DNA of 64,000 nt from Thalassobacillus devorans. GTDB taxonomy: Bacteria; Bacillota; Bacilli; Bacillales; Halobacillaceae. Both the position numbers and the translations under genes were made by a program. The DNA is taken from contig NZ_FXEH01000004.1 of NCBI RefSeq assembly GCF_900176565.1, forward strand, positions 124,001 through 188,000, read 5' to 3'. Position 1 is the first letter of the stretch, and each line of letters opens with the position of its first letter. Shown piece after piece: positions 1-8,084 of the stretch. Below the pieces are notes generated by a model, which was not told the DNA's origin, did no database searches, and saw nothing but the letters and a program-made list of their open reading frames with translations.

Positions 1-23
1 TTGAAAAGTGAGGAGTTGTCATT

Positions 24-785
24 ATGAAGAAATCAAACAACAATCACTTATCGGAAGAAGAAAAAAGAGCGATATTACGAGCAGCCGATGAAATTATAGC
101 AACAGGAGGACGAACGCTTCTTGCTAAGATTTTGAAAGGATCGCGTGAGAAAAAGGTATTACAATTGAAATTGGATAAGTGTCCAGTCTATGGCTATTTT
201 AAGTCAGAAAAACTGGAAGAGGTCCAGAATAAAATAGAGTGGATGATTGATTACGATTTTCTCGATATTCAGTACAGCGGAAAATTACCGATGATTATTT
301 TTACGGAAAGAGGCTGGCATATTGAGCGTGATCAGATGGCCGATGAAATTTTGCGTGAATGGCAGCAGTGGATAGAGCAGGGAATTAGTCATCCAGACAT
401 GAGTTATTTAAAAGATCGTAATCGAGAAATGATTCTTCTATTTCTTGAAAAAGTGAAAGAGACACAAGACAAAAGGTACATACCATACTTGAAAACATGG
501 GCTGAAATTGATTACAAAAAGGTGAAAGCTAAAATTCAGGAGACTATTAAAGCACTGGAATTAAACGAACCAATTGATCATCAAGTAAAATTAAAAAGGG
601 AAGAATCAACAAAGGAAATGTTGGAGGGAGAGGCTCCCCAGGATCTCCTATTGAAATGTTATGAATGTGGGGAGCGCTTCCTCTTTACAGTAGGTGAACA
701 GAAATTTTATAAACAAAAAGGTTTTGTATACCCAAAGAGATGTAACGAGTGTCGAAATCAAAGAGATGAAGAATTTTTATGGTGA
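24..785 (+). CDS. RQC-type winged-helix DNA-binding protein with C-terminal zinc ribbon
   Basis: The 253-residue protein opens with a region like the RQC winged-helix domain of RecQ helicases (about residues 15-95: GGRTLLAKILKGS, then CPVYGYF, then a predicted beta wing ending FTERGW), but has no helicase domain. The C-terminus (about 215-250) carries two Cys pairs, CYEC and CNEC, spaced like a zinc ribbon. This matches the stand-alone 'RQC-minor' proteins of Firmicutes, thought to bind DNA; no role is established that I know of. The ATG follows a GGAG site by 8 bases. It is a single gene ended by a strong terminator and has no visible link to the catabolic genes after it. Confidence 0.7.
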   Translation: MKKSNNNHLSEEEKRAILRAADEIIATGGRTLLAKILKGSREKKVLQLKLDKCPVYGYFKSEKLEEVQNKIEWMIDYDFLDIQYSGKLPMIIFTERGWHIERDQMADEILREWQQWIEQGISHPDMSYLKDRNREMILLFLEKVKETQDKRYIPYLKTWAEIDYKKVKAKIQETIKALELNEPIDHQVKLKREESTKEMLEGEAPQDLLLKCYECGERFLFTVGEQKFYKQKGFVYPKRCNECRNQRDEEFLW

Positions 786-814
786 TTCTGAGAGAAGAAG
801 TACCATTAAAATTC

Positions 815-868
815 GGTGCCTGTCCCCAGCGTGATAATGCATTAATAAAGGGGGCAGGCGCCTTTTTT
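815..868 (+). terminator. Rho-independent terminator after the RQC protein gene
   Basis: GGTGCCTGTCCCC pairs with GGGGGCAGGCGCC, with a loop of about 20 bases, and is followed by seven T. It lies between two convergent genes. Confidence 0.85.
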
Positions 869-899
869 GTGTTTTTAGTCCTTTGATAATATGAAATGA

Positions 900-1691
900 T
901 TAAAAACGCTTAAAATAACGTTCATCATACCCCAAGCGTTCTGAGGCCTCTTTTCCAGCTTCCATCACTTTTTTGGCGATATCCGGAATTTTTTTGTCTT
1001 TCATCCGCTGGATCGGTCCAACAACGGTAATCGCGCTGACCACTTTTCCCTGGTAATCCCGGATCGGGGCAGCAACTGACTTCGTTCCTTCTGTTAATTC
1101 CTCTGTACTTACCGCGTACCCTTTTTCACGTATCGATACTAGTTCTTCTTGAAGCAGGTCAGGGTCCGTGATGCTGTTCTCTGTATAGGGACTTAATCCC
1201 TGACTAATGACCGCTTCTACAATATGATCGTCGCTAAAGGCGAGTAGTACTTTTCCTGAACTTGTACAGTAGGAAGGGTTTCTCCTTCCTAAGTGTGTCA
1301 GTATGCGAACAGGATGATTGCATTCTTCTTTATGGATATAAATCGTATCGAGCCCATCCATGATCGCTAAGTGTGCGGTTTCCCCGGTATCATTGACTAG
1401 TTTATATAGAACAGGAGCGGATTCTTTATGGATTTCCAGATTGTTGGTCACGATGCCTCCAAGCGTGAGGACTGACATGCCTAGTCTATAGGCGTTTGTT
1501 TTTTGATCTTTAATGACAAACCCTTCACTGGCAAGTGTGGATAGTAACCGGCTGACGGTGCTTTTAGCCAGTCCTAAGGATTCTGCCAGTTCACTCACTT
1601 TTTTGGTCGGTTCATAGGTGGAAAAGCTTTTTAAAATAAGTAATGCATTTTTTACAGAAGACAGTGTTTGCGGCTGCTTCTTTTTTGGCAT
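900..1691 (-). CDS. IclR-family transcriptional regulator
   Basis: 263 residues. The N-terminus (about 10-75) is a winged helix with recognition helix SLGLAKSTVSRLL. The rest is the IclR effector domain (GETAHLAIMDGLDTIYI; RNPSYCTSSGKVLLA; GYAVSTEELTEGTKSVAAPI). IclR proteins commonly control aromatic catabolic operons. I start it at ATG 1691 because GAGGTG lies just upstream; a GTG nine bases earlier falls inside that site. It diverges from the lower-pathway operon starting at 1983, which is its likely target; the inducer is unknown. Direct repeats and a palindrome in the shared promoter region are candidate operators. Confidence 0.9.
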   Translation of the reverse strand: MPKKKQPQTLSSVKNALLILKSFSTYEPTKKVSELAESLGLAKSTVSRLLSTLASEGFVIKDQKTNAYRLGMSVLTLGGIVTNNLEIHKESAPVLYKLVNDTGETAHLAIMDGLDTIYIHKEECNHPVRILTHLGRRNPSYCTSSGKVLLAFSDDHIVEAVISQGLSPYTENSITDPDLLQEELVSIREKGYAVSTEELTEGTKSVAAPIRDYQGKVVSAITVVGPIQRMKDKKIPDIAKKVMEAGKEASERLGYDERYFKRF

Positions 1692-1726
1692 GTTTTTCAC
1701 CTCTTGTAAATGTAGTTCTTTATACA

Positions 1727-1747
1727 GGAACGGTTTATGGAACGGTT
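1727..1747. promoter_or_regulatory. Direct repeat GGAACGGTT in the IclR/dehydrogenase promoter region
   Basis: GGAACGGTT occurs at 1727-1735 and again at 1739-1747, 12 bases apart; a third partial copy (GGAACGGG) is at 1845-1852. The position between divergent genes suggests operator function, but I have no reference motif for this regulator. Confidence 0.3.
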
Positions 1748-1938
1748 GATAGATGGAATATACGCTAATTATATAGAATTATGGGCACTTTCTAAATAGT
1801 AATCGTAGAAAATTTTGATTATTTTTAATTTTGTTGCGTATAGAGGAACGGGAATCTTTTTTAAATTCTTAATGGTTTCTATAATGAACGTGTACTCAAC
1901 AAAAAGGATTTTTGAGAGATTTTTGTTATCCATTTATC

Positions 1939-1958
1939 GAAACCTGGTTCCAGGTTTC
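1939..1958. promoter_or_regulatory. Perfect 9-bp inverted repeat just upstream of the dehydrogenase ribosome site
   Basis: GAAACCTGG and CCAGGTTTC flank a TT centre and end 10 bases before the AGGAGG at 1969. It may be the IclR operator or a leader hairpin; there is no T-run, so it is not a terminator. Confidence 0.4.
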
Positions 1959-1982
1959 CGAAAAAATAAGGAGGCTTTCTAT

Positions 1983-3437
1983 ATGCAAACGACAAAAACA
2001 AAAGCGATTGATTGTACCCATTACATTGATGGTGCCTATGTGCAGTCAAACAATGGGAAAGCGTTTGAAAATGTTAATCCGGCAACAGAAGAAGTATTGG
2101 GAACTGTTGCAGAAGGTGGGAAAGAAGAAGTCGATCAGGCAGTAAGTGCTGCCAGAAAGGCACTTAAGGGTGAATGGGGCAATATGCCTCTAAAGAAACG
2201 ATCGAATATCATCCGCAAGATCGGTGACTTGATTTTGGAGAGAAAAGAAGAACTCGCCGAGCTCGAATCCTTGGATACAGGTAAACCACTATGGCTTTCG
2301 AATAAAGTTGATATTGATCGAGCAGCCAATAATTTTTATTTCTTTGCTGATTATATGACATCCGTTGGCACCGAGGCTTATCAACAGGATGATATCGCGA
2401 TTCATTATGCCGTGCGCCGTCCAGTTGGTGTTGTGGGACTCATTAATCCGTGGAACTTGCCGCTCTTCCTCATGACCTGGAAGCTGGCCCCAGCTCTAGC
2501 GGCAGGGAATACAGCTGTCATGAAGCCATCTGAAGTAACTCCAATGACCGCAACAGTGCTGGCTGAGATTTGTAAGGAGGCTGGGGTACCGGATGGCGTG
2601 GTCAATATGGTTCATGGCTTTGGTGTAACAGGTGCTGCCCTTTCTTCTCATGATGATGTAGATGCCATTGCCTTTACTGGTGAAACGGTAACTGGTACTG
2701 CCATTATGAAGTCTGCTGCGCCAACATTAAAGAAACTATCCTTTGAACTAGGCGGTAAGAATCCGAACATTATATTTGCCGATGCTGATCTGGATGATGT
2801 CATTGAAACTACAATAAAATCCAGCTTCATTAACCAAGGAGAAGTCTGCTTGTGCGGTTCAAGAATTTATGTGGAACGTTCCGCTTACGATGAATTCCTG
2901 GAACGATTTGCAGCAAAAACCAAAGAACTTAAAGTTGGGGATCCTTTCGATCCGGATACCAACGTCGGAGCATTGGTCAGTGAAGAACACTATAACAAAG
3001 TAGTCAGCTATCTGGATATTGCCAAAGAAGAAGGCGGTACATTCCTGACCGGCGGTAAGCCTGCAGAAGGATTTGATAAAGGGTTCTTCGTCGAACCGAC
3101 GATTATTACAGGGCTTGGAAGTGAGGCCAGATGTGTACGCGAAGAAATCTTCGGACCGGTGGTGACCGTTGTGCCGTTTGATACCGAAGAAGAGGTGCTC
3201 GAGCAAGTGAATGATACGCATTATGGCTTAAGTGCAAGCCTTTGGACGAGTGATATCAAACGTGCTACCCGCTTCAGCGCACAAATCGAAGCTGGTATGG
3301 TGTGGGTGAACACATGGTTCCTGCGCGACTTACGTACACCTTTCGGAGGAATGAAGCGCAGTGGTATTGGCCGCGAAGGTGGCGCTCACAGTTTTGATTT
3401 CTACTCTGAATTAACTAATATCACGTTAAAAATGTAG
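1983..3437 (+). CDS. 2-hydroxymuconic/2-aminomuconic semialdehyde dehydrogenase (DmpC/XylG/NbaE type)
   Basis: 484 residues, full length for this branch of NAD-dependent aldehyde dehydrogenases. Visible motifs: NPWNLPLFL, the catalytic Glu in ELGGKNPN (near residue 254) and the nucleophile Cys near residue 289 in GEVCLCGSR, a spelling typical of hydroxymuconic semialdehyde dehydrogenases. It oxidises the ring-cleavage semialdehyde to the oxalocrotonate level. The frame is open upstream to 1815, but AGGAGG at 1969-1974 selects ATG 1983. It is first of a four-gene operon with hydratase, decarboxylase and tautomerase. Sequence alone does not separate hydroxy- from amino-muconic substrates; the tautomerase and lack of a visible deaminase favour hydroxy. 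Confidence 0.85.
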   Translation: MQTTKTKAIDCTHYIDGAYVQSNNGKAFENVNPATEEVLGTVAEGGKEEVDQAVSAARKALKGEWGNMPLKKRSNIIRKIGDLILERKEELAELESLDTGKPLWLSNKVDIDRAANNFYFFADYMTSVGTEAYQQDDIAIHYAVRRPVGVVGLINPWNLPLFLMTWKLAPALAAGNTAVMKPSEVTPMTATVLAEICKEAGVPDGVVNMVHGFGVTGAALSSHDDVDAIAFTGETVTGTAIMKSAAPTLKKLSFELGGKNPNIIFADADLDDVIETTIKSSFINQGEVCLCGSRIYVERSAYDEFLERFAAKTKELKVGDPFDPDTNVGALVSEEHYNKVVSYLDIAKEEGGTFLTGGKPAEGFDKGFFVEPTIITGLGSEARCVREEIFGPVVTVVPFDTEEEVLEQVNDTHYGLSASLWTSDIKRATRFSAQIEAGMVWVNTWFLRDLRTPFGGMKRSGIGREGGAHSFDFYSELTNITLKM

Positions 3438-3447
3438 GAGGATGACA

Positions 3448-4242
3448 GTGAAAACAGATAACGTAACGAAAAAGGAAACGCATGCGAAGCACTTGTCAGA
3501 GGCGTGGAGTAAAGGGGAAGGGGTCCAGCCGATTACGGAGCTGGATCCTGAGATCTCCCTTGATGAAGCTTACCAGGTGCAATTGCAAACGGTAGACCAA
3601 AAAGTAAAACAAGGGCAGCGGATAACAGGGAAGAAAATCGGCCTTACATCCAAGGCCATGCAAGAATCGTTAGGTGTCAACGAACCGGACTATGGCCATT
3701 TATTAGACGAAATGGAATGCCCGAACCGAGGTAAGATTTCCTCCAAGCAAGTGTTACAGCCAAGAGTAGAAGGGGAAATAGCCTTCATCTTAAAAGAAGA
3801 TTTAGTCGGACCTAACGTAACGTCATTAGATGTATTAAAAGCAACGGATGTCGTGGTTCCAGCGCTTGAAATCGTAGACAGTCGCATTAAAGATTGGAAG
3901 ATCACACTAGCTGATACCGTAGCTGATAATGCCTCTTCCGGAATGTATATCCTCGGAGGAAAACCGAAAAAAGTGGAAGACGTAAACCTGAAACAAATGG
4001 GAATGGCGCTCTATAAAAATGATGAATTACTGAACACAGGTGTTGGTGCTGCGGCCTTAGGAGATCCGGTAAAATGTGTGGCCTGGCTCGCCAACAAACT
4101 GGCTGATTATGACATTACATTAAAAGCAGGGGAAATTATTTTATCAGGAGCATTATCTGCAGCCATGCCTGCTGAACCTGGTGATCATTTTTACGCAAAG
4201 TTTGCTGAGCTGGGAGAAGTGCATGTTTCATTCACGGAGTAA
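3448..4242 (+). CDS. 2-oxopent-4-enoate (2-hydroxypenta-2,4-dienoate) hydratase
   Basis: 264 residues of the MhpD/DmpE branch of the fumarylacetoacetase-like fold. Diagnostic stretches: GKKIGLTSKAMQ, VEGEIAFIL with a metal-binding acidic pair, EIVDSRIKDWKI, DTVADNASSGMYI and AGEIILSGALSA. It adds water to 2-hydroxypenta-2,4-dienoate to form 4-hydroxy-2-oxovalerate. AGGAGG (3436-3441) touches an ATG at 3442, so the usable start is GTG 3448, six bases downstream. The gap to the dehydrogenase is 10 bases. The aldolase that should act next is not in this window. Confidence 0.88.
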   Translation: MKTDNVTKKETHAKHLSEAWSKGEGVQPITELDPEISLDEAYQVQLQTVDQKVKQGQRITGKKIGLTSKAMQESLGVNEPDYGHLLDEMECPNRGKISSKQVLQPRVEGEIAFILKEDLVGPNVTSLDVLKATDVVVPALEIVDSRIKDWKITLADTVADNASSGMYILGGKPKKVEDVNLKQMGMALYKNDELLNTGVGAAALGDPVKCVAWLANKLADYDITLKAGEIILSGALSAAMPAEPGDHFYAKFAELGEVHVSFTE

Positions 4243-4256
4243 AGGAGGGTAATATT

Positions 4257-5045
4257 ATGGATAATCATCTAATTAATGAGCTTGCTGATTACGTACATGG
4301 TGCAGAAAAAGAAAAACGGGAAATAACAAAAATTACGGCCAATTTATATCCGGAACTTTCGATTGATGAAGGGTACATCATTCAAGAAGAACTGGTTCGC
4401 CAAAAAATTGAAGATGGCTATCAAATCATTGGCCCGAAAATGGGGATAACCAGTGAGGCTAAGATGAAGCAGATGGATGTAGATGATCCCATCTATGGAT
4501 ATGTATTCGATAATATGGTAGTCGAGGATGGAGATTCCATTTCCATTTCTGATTACATTCATCCCAAAGTGGAACCGGAAATCGGCTTTATTTTAGCAAG
4601 GGACCTGGAAGGACCAAACGTGACCGCATTGGATGTGCTGCGAGCGACAGAATATGTATTCCCGGCGATAGAGATAATCGACAGCCGATATGAGAACTTC
4701 AATTTTACACTGCCGGATGTCATTGCAGATAATACCTCTGCGGCTGGTGCTGTATTTGGAACCTATTTTAGAAAACCTGATGAACTGGACCTTGATGTGG
4801 TCGGTGTGACGTTATCGATCAATGGAGAAATCCAATCATTGGGAGCAGGAGCCGCTGTGCTTGGAAACCCAGCCAATTCAGTAGCCAGACTCGCCAATAT
4901 GGTAAGTAAAAAGGGAGAAAAAGTAAAAGCGGGACAGCCGATTTTAACCGGCGGTGTCACTGCAGCCGTACGACTATCTCCAGGTGACTTTGTCCAAGCC
5001 GAATACGGTGGATTAGGTAACGTCTCATTTTTCGTGAAAGAATAA
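4257..5045 (+). CDS. 4-oxalocrotonate decarboxylase (DmpH/NbaG type)
   Basis: 262 residues, a paralogue of the preceding hydratase but with decarboxylase-branch features: [39 protein letters not shown] and GLGNVSF at the C-terminus. It removes CO2 from the 2-oxo-3-hexenedioate tautomer of oxalocrotonate; decarboxylase and hydratase usually act as a complex, which fits their adjacency. The ATG follows AAAGGAGGG with normal spacing, 14 bases after the hydratase stop. Confidence 0.85.
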   Translation: MDNHLINELADYVHGAEKEKREITKITANLYPELSIDEGYIIQEELVRQKIEDGYQIIGPKMGITSEAKMKQMDVDDPIYGYVFDNMVVEDGDSISISDYIHPKVEPEIGFILARDLEGPNVTALDVLRATEYVFPAIEIIDSRYENFNFTLPDVIADNTSAAGAVFGTYFRKPDELDLDVVGVTLSINGEIQSLGAGAAVLGNPANSVARLANMVSKKGEKVKAGQPILTGGVTAAVRLSPGDFVQAEYGGLGNVSFFVKE

Positions 5046-5073
5046 TTGGAACTCTTTAGAGGTGGTGATGGAT

Positions 5074-5265
5074 GTGCCGATTATCAATGTGCAAATGATG
5101 GAGGGAAGAGATCCCGAACAAATTGAAACACTGATGAAGAACCTGACTGACACTGTCAGTGAGTCACTGGGTGCTCCGAAAGAAAATGTACGCGTTCTTG
5201 TCAACGAAGTGCCAAAAACGCATTGGTCCATCGGTGGTACAAGTGCCAAAGCATTAGGAAAATAA
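5074..5265 (+). CDS. 4-oxalocrotonate tautomerase
   Basis: 63 codons. The family uses the amino group of Pro-1, exposed after removal of Met, so the start must put Pro second. Only GTG 5074 does this (GTG CCG ATT); it follows GAGGTGGTGAT at normal spacing, whereas ATG 5068 would place Asp-Val before the Pro. With this start the other known residues fall in register: Arg-11, Arg-39, and Trp-50 where the best-studied enzymes have Phe-50. It ketonises 2-hydroxymuconate to 2-oxo-3-hexenedioate, the substrate of the preceding decarboxylase. Last gene of the operon, followed by a terminator. Confidence 0.88.
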   Translation: MPIINVQMMEGRDPEQIETLMKNLTDTVSESLGAPKENVRVLVNEVPKTHWSIGGTSAKALGK

Positions 5266-5266
5266 G

Positions 5267-5329
5267 AAAAACACAGAGGCGATTCTCTGACTTCCAATTT
5301 TGGAAGCTGCAGAATCGTCTCTGTGTTTT
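5267..5329. terminator. Bidirectional terminator between tautomerase and LysR genes
   Basis: AAAACACAGAGGCGATTCT pairs with AGAATCGTCTCTGTGTTTT with one G-U pair. The A and T flanks let it work for both convergent genes; it overlaps the LysR stop codon. Confidence 0.85.
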
Positions 5330-6212
5330 ATTGGGCCTCTGTATATTTATGATTGATGATCGAGTAAATAATTTTTTTAGCCAGACTCTCGATGCGGGAA
5401 TTATTGCGAAATTGGACGTACACATGATTGGGTATATTATAAATTTCATCGATTTCCCGGACTTCCACTTCACTCTCGTACCTCCTATCAACTCCCAGTT
5501 TAGGGATGATACCTATCCCGATTTCATTGGCCACAGCATTCAGAAGCATTTCGTTATTATCGACATCCATGCGGGTAATATTCTGGGCGCCATTAAGTTG
5601 TTTATCAATTAAATTCCATAAAGTGGAGTTTCTTCGATAACTGATAATTGTTTCTCCGCTTAAATCTTTTACCCCCAAAGATTCTCTTTGACATAAGGCG
5701 TGCTCTTTTGGCAGGACCACCACCAAATTATTTTCAAATAAGTATTCGGAAGTAATGTCATGATTATTTGAGAGTGCATTTCTAGTAAAGATTAAATCAA
5801 CCTCTCCTGATAAAGCCCGCTCATTTAAACTGACAGAATCAAACCCTTCGATCACTTGAACATCAATATCCCCGATTGATTTGATCGTTTTTAAAAGTTC
5901 TACAATAAAAGAGTGCGAGTATCCGGGAGAGAAGCCGACCTTGATGATTGGATCTTTAACCATGTTGGGAATTTCTTTGGAGTGATTAATATATAACAGG
6001 ATATTTTTTGCGTATTCGATGAACAGATTTCCTTCTTCTGTCAGATATATTTCGTGTCCAATTCTTTTGAAAAGCTGGCATTGCAAGATTTCTTCTAAAG
6101 CCTTTATACGTGAGGTAACGGTCGGTTGGGTCACATCAAGAACTTCAGCAGCTTTTGAATAGCTTTTATATTTCACAATGGTAAGAAACGTATTCAATTG
6201 GCATTCATTCAT
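5328..6212 (-). CDS. LysR-family transcriptional regulator
   Basis: 294 residues: N-terminal winged helix (about 1-60; SYSKAAEVLDVTQPTVTSRI) and a periplasmic-binding-like effector domain (about 85-290). The start follows TAGGAGG. It is convergent with the tautomerase operon and divergent from the Rieske operon across about 0.6 kb, so it is probably the activator of the upper pathway, with a pathway intermediate as inducer. Its Lys/Arg-poor effector domain gives no clue to the ligand. Confidence 0.88.
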   Translation of the reverse strand: MNECQLNTFLTIVKYKSYSKAAEVLDVTQPTVTSRIKALEEILQCQLFKRIGHEIYLTEEGNLFIEYAKNILLYINHSKEIPNMVKDPIIKVGFSPGYSHSFIVELLKTIKSIGDIDVQVIEGFDSVSLNERALSGEVDLIFTRNALSNNHDITSEYLFENNLVVVLPKEHALCQRESLGVKDLSGETIISYRRNSTLWNLIDKQLNGAQNITRMDVDNNEMLLNAVANEIGIGIIPKLGVDRRYESEVEVREIDEIYNIPNHVYVQFRNNSRIESLAKKIIYSIINHKYTEAQ

Positions 6213-6296
6213 CTAGTTTCCTCCTAAAACTTACTTATTAAAAGGCTCTACTTAACCTCACTGGTTTAACAGAGACTATTAAAAAGGATGTAACAC

Positions 6297-6310
6297 GGAA
6301 AGCGCTTTCA
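6297..6310. promoter_or_regulatory. CcpA (cre)-like site upstream of the Rieske operon
   Basis: GGAAAGCGCTTTCA matches the Bacillus cre form TGAAAGCGCTTTCA at 13 of 14 positions, with a perfect 12-bp palindrome at its core. It lies 85 bases from the LysR start and about 0.5 kb before the oxygenase, as expected for carbon catabolite repression of one or both. Confidence 0.55.
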
Positions 6311-6473
6311 AAGATGGCTAAGCGATTGCAGTTAAAAGTAATCACCTTGGATAAAAGGTAGAAAATGGAGGATCCATTATTCCTAAAATCTACTAGTTAA
6401 TGGGGGAAGTTCCCGCTTAGAGTTAAGCATACGATGATTATATTGATAAAAAAGATAACTTGTCAACGGTGAT

Positions 6474-6489
6474 TACAGATAATTCTGTA
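6474..6489. promoter_or_regulatory. Palindrome TACAGA-TAAT-TCTGTA, candidate LysR operator
   Basis: Six-base perfect arms around TAAT. It lies 154 bases before the small reading frame at 6643 in the divergent region, where a LysR activator site would be expected. No reference motif supports it further. The rest of 6213-6640 is AT-rich and shows no convincing gene. Confidence 0.3.
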
Positions 6490-6642
6490 TTTTAGAAACT
6501 GTTGTATAAATTATTTTTTAATATTCGTGGTAAACCAAAGAAATATTCGATTGGTATCTAAAAATTCTGACTTTTATAATGAAAAGTAAGCAATTTAAAC
6601 AACATGAATTTAGTAATAACCAGCTAAGGAGGAAGTGGAAAA

Positions 6643-6750
6643 TTGTGTGATTTTTTACAAGGTGTAAGTGAAAAAAAAGAAGCATTAAGTTTAAAAAATA
6701 AGCTAAAAAAAGCTTTCGAAGAAATGCAAGCGCTAACAAAAGGAAGTTAA
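6643..6750 (+). CDS. Candidate 35-residue small protein ahead of the Rieske operon
   Basis: TTG start with AAGGAGG at 6626-6632 (10-base spacing), then 35 codons and TAA. The product begins MCDFLQGVSEKK and continues as a Lys/Glu/Ala-rich stretch that would form an amphipathic helix (KLKKAFEEMQAL). The stop is 56 bases before the oxygenase start on the same strand, so it would be first in that mRNA. I do not recognise the family. It could be a true microprotein, a leader peptide, or chance; the strong ribosome site is the main support. Confidence 0.42.
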   Translation: MCDFLQGVSEKKEALSLKNKLKKAFEEMQALTKGS

Positions 6751-6806
6751 ATACTACACCTGGGATCTCCCCAATGCTTTAGAAATCTAAAAATGAGGTG
6801 AATAAC

Positions 6807-8084
6807 ATGGAAGAATTAATCCGGGATAATCGGGAGAAAAATGAATTTCTTGTTCATCGAAGTGTTTTTACGGATAAAGAAATGCTGGCAAGAGAACGGG
6901 CAGAAATCTTCAATAAATGCTGGCTGTTTATTGGCCATGAAACAGAAGTTCCCGAAAAAGGAGATTACAAACGGAAAAAAGTAGGTGGACGTAACTTACT
7001 GCTTGTCCATAGTCAGGACGGTGAAATTAGAGCCCTGTATAATACCTGCCCACATCGCGGTGCACTTGTCGCCAGAGAAAATGAAGGTAATTCAAGGGTG
7101 TTTCGTTGTTTCTATCATGCCTGGAGCTTTAAAAATGATGGCCAATTGAATGGTATGCCGGGTAAAGATGGGTTCCCTGATGATTTTAACTGCGATGGCG
7201 AGAAAGACATGAAAGCGGTTAATCGATTGGAAAGCTATCGTGGGTTCATATTTGTGAACTTTGACGATCAGGCTATTTCCCTGGATGACTACTTAGGGGA
7301 TGCCAAGGAATATATTGACCTGGCAGCAGATCAATCCGAAACAGGATTGGAAGTTCTCGGAGGAGTGCAGGAATACAGTGTCCGGGCAAATTGGAAGCTG
7401 CTAGCTGAAAATAGCGTCGACCTCTATCACGGCATGCCTACCCATAAAACCTATTTCGATATTAAACAAGCCCAGGACCCTGGTTTAAAACGCGTGAAGC
7501 TGGAAGGAAGGGGCAAAGACCTGGGTAACGGTCACGCTGTTATGGAATATGTGGCACCTTGGGGAAGACCGGTTGCTCAGTGGACACCTATTTGGAGCGA
7601 AGATTTAAAACAAGATATGGAGAAAATGAAAGAAAAATTAGTGGAAAGGTTCGGAGAAGAACGTGCCGATCGAATCGCGAACTACAACCGGAACATTATC
7701 ATATTCCCTAATTTGGTTATCAACGACATTATGGCGATTACAGCAAGAACGTTCTACCCGTCGAGTCCAGGATATATGGAAGTCTCCGGCTATTCCTTAG
7801 CGCCTATAGGAGAAGATGAAGAGCATCGAATGGCCAGGAATAATAACTTCCTTGAATTTTTGGGACCGGGCGGATTTGCTACTCCGGACGACAATGAAGC
7901 ATTGGAACTATGTCAGGAAGCCTATAACAATAACGAGGAAGTTCAATGGAATGATATTTCTAAGGGCATGGTTAGAGGAGAAGAAAATGCCATGGCAACC
8001 GATGAACTCCAAATGAGGAGTTTCTGGAGGCAGTATAAGGTCAGAATCGAGGAATCCATGAAGAAGGAGGTTGCGCAGCCATGA
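6807..8084 (+). CDS. Aromatic ring-hydroxylating oxygenase, alpha subunit (Rieske)
   Basis: 425 residues. The Rieske [2Fe-2S] ligands are C81-x-H83 and C101-x2-H104 (CPHRG, CFYHAW). The catalytic domain has the mononuclear iron motif near residues 201-213: ENSVDLYHGMPTH, giving H208, H213 and bridging D205. It should form an alpha3-beta3 hexamer with the next gene and insert O2 into an aromatic acid. ATG 6807 is chosen because GAGGTG sits 6 bases upstream; a GTG nine bases earlier lies in that site. No cis-diol dehydrogenase gene accompanies it, so the product probably rearomatises by losing a leaving group. Exact substrate unknown. Confidence 0.9.
   Translation: MEELIRDNREKNEFLVHRSVFTDKEMLARERAEIFNKCWLFIGHETEVPEKGDYKRKKVGGRNLLLVHSQDGEIRALYNTCPHRGALVARENEGNSRVFRCFYHAWSFKNDGQLNGMPGKDGFPDDFNCDGEKDMKAVNRLESYRGFIFVNFDDQAISLDDYLGDAKEYIDLAADQSETGLEVLGGVQEYSVRANWKLLAENSVDLYHGMPTHKTYFDIKQAQDPGLKRVKLEGRGKDLGNGHAVMEYVAPWGRPVAQWTPIWSEDLKQDMEKMKEKLVERFGEERADRIANYNRNIIIFPNLVINDIMAITARTFYPSSPGYMEVSGYSLAPIGEDEEHRMARNNNFLEFLGPGGFATPDDNEALELCQEAYNNNEEVQWNDISKGMVRGEENAMATDELQMRSFWRQYKVRIEESMKKEVAQP

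Noticed and set aside
1815-1982. N-terminal extension of the semialdehyde dehydrogenase
   Set aside because: Open frame only; it lacks a ribosome site, covers candidate operator sequences, and would precede the domain's normal start.
2859-3221. Long open frame on the minus strand inside the aldehyde dehydrogenase gene
   Set aside because: No ribosome site and an odd composition; explained by codon bias of the gene on the other strand. Similar shadows occur throughout guaA, purK, purL and purH.
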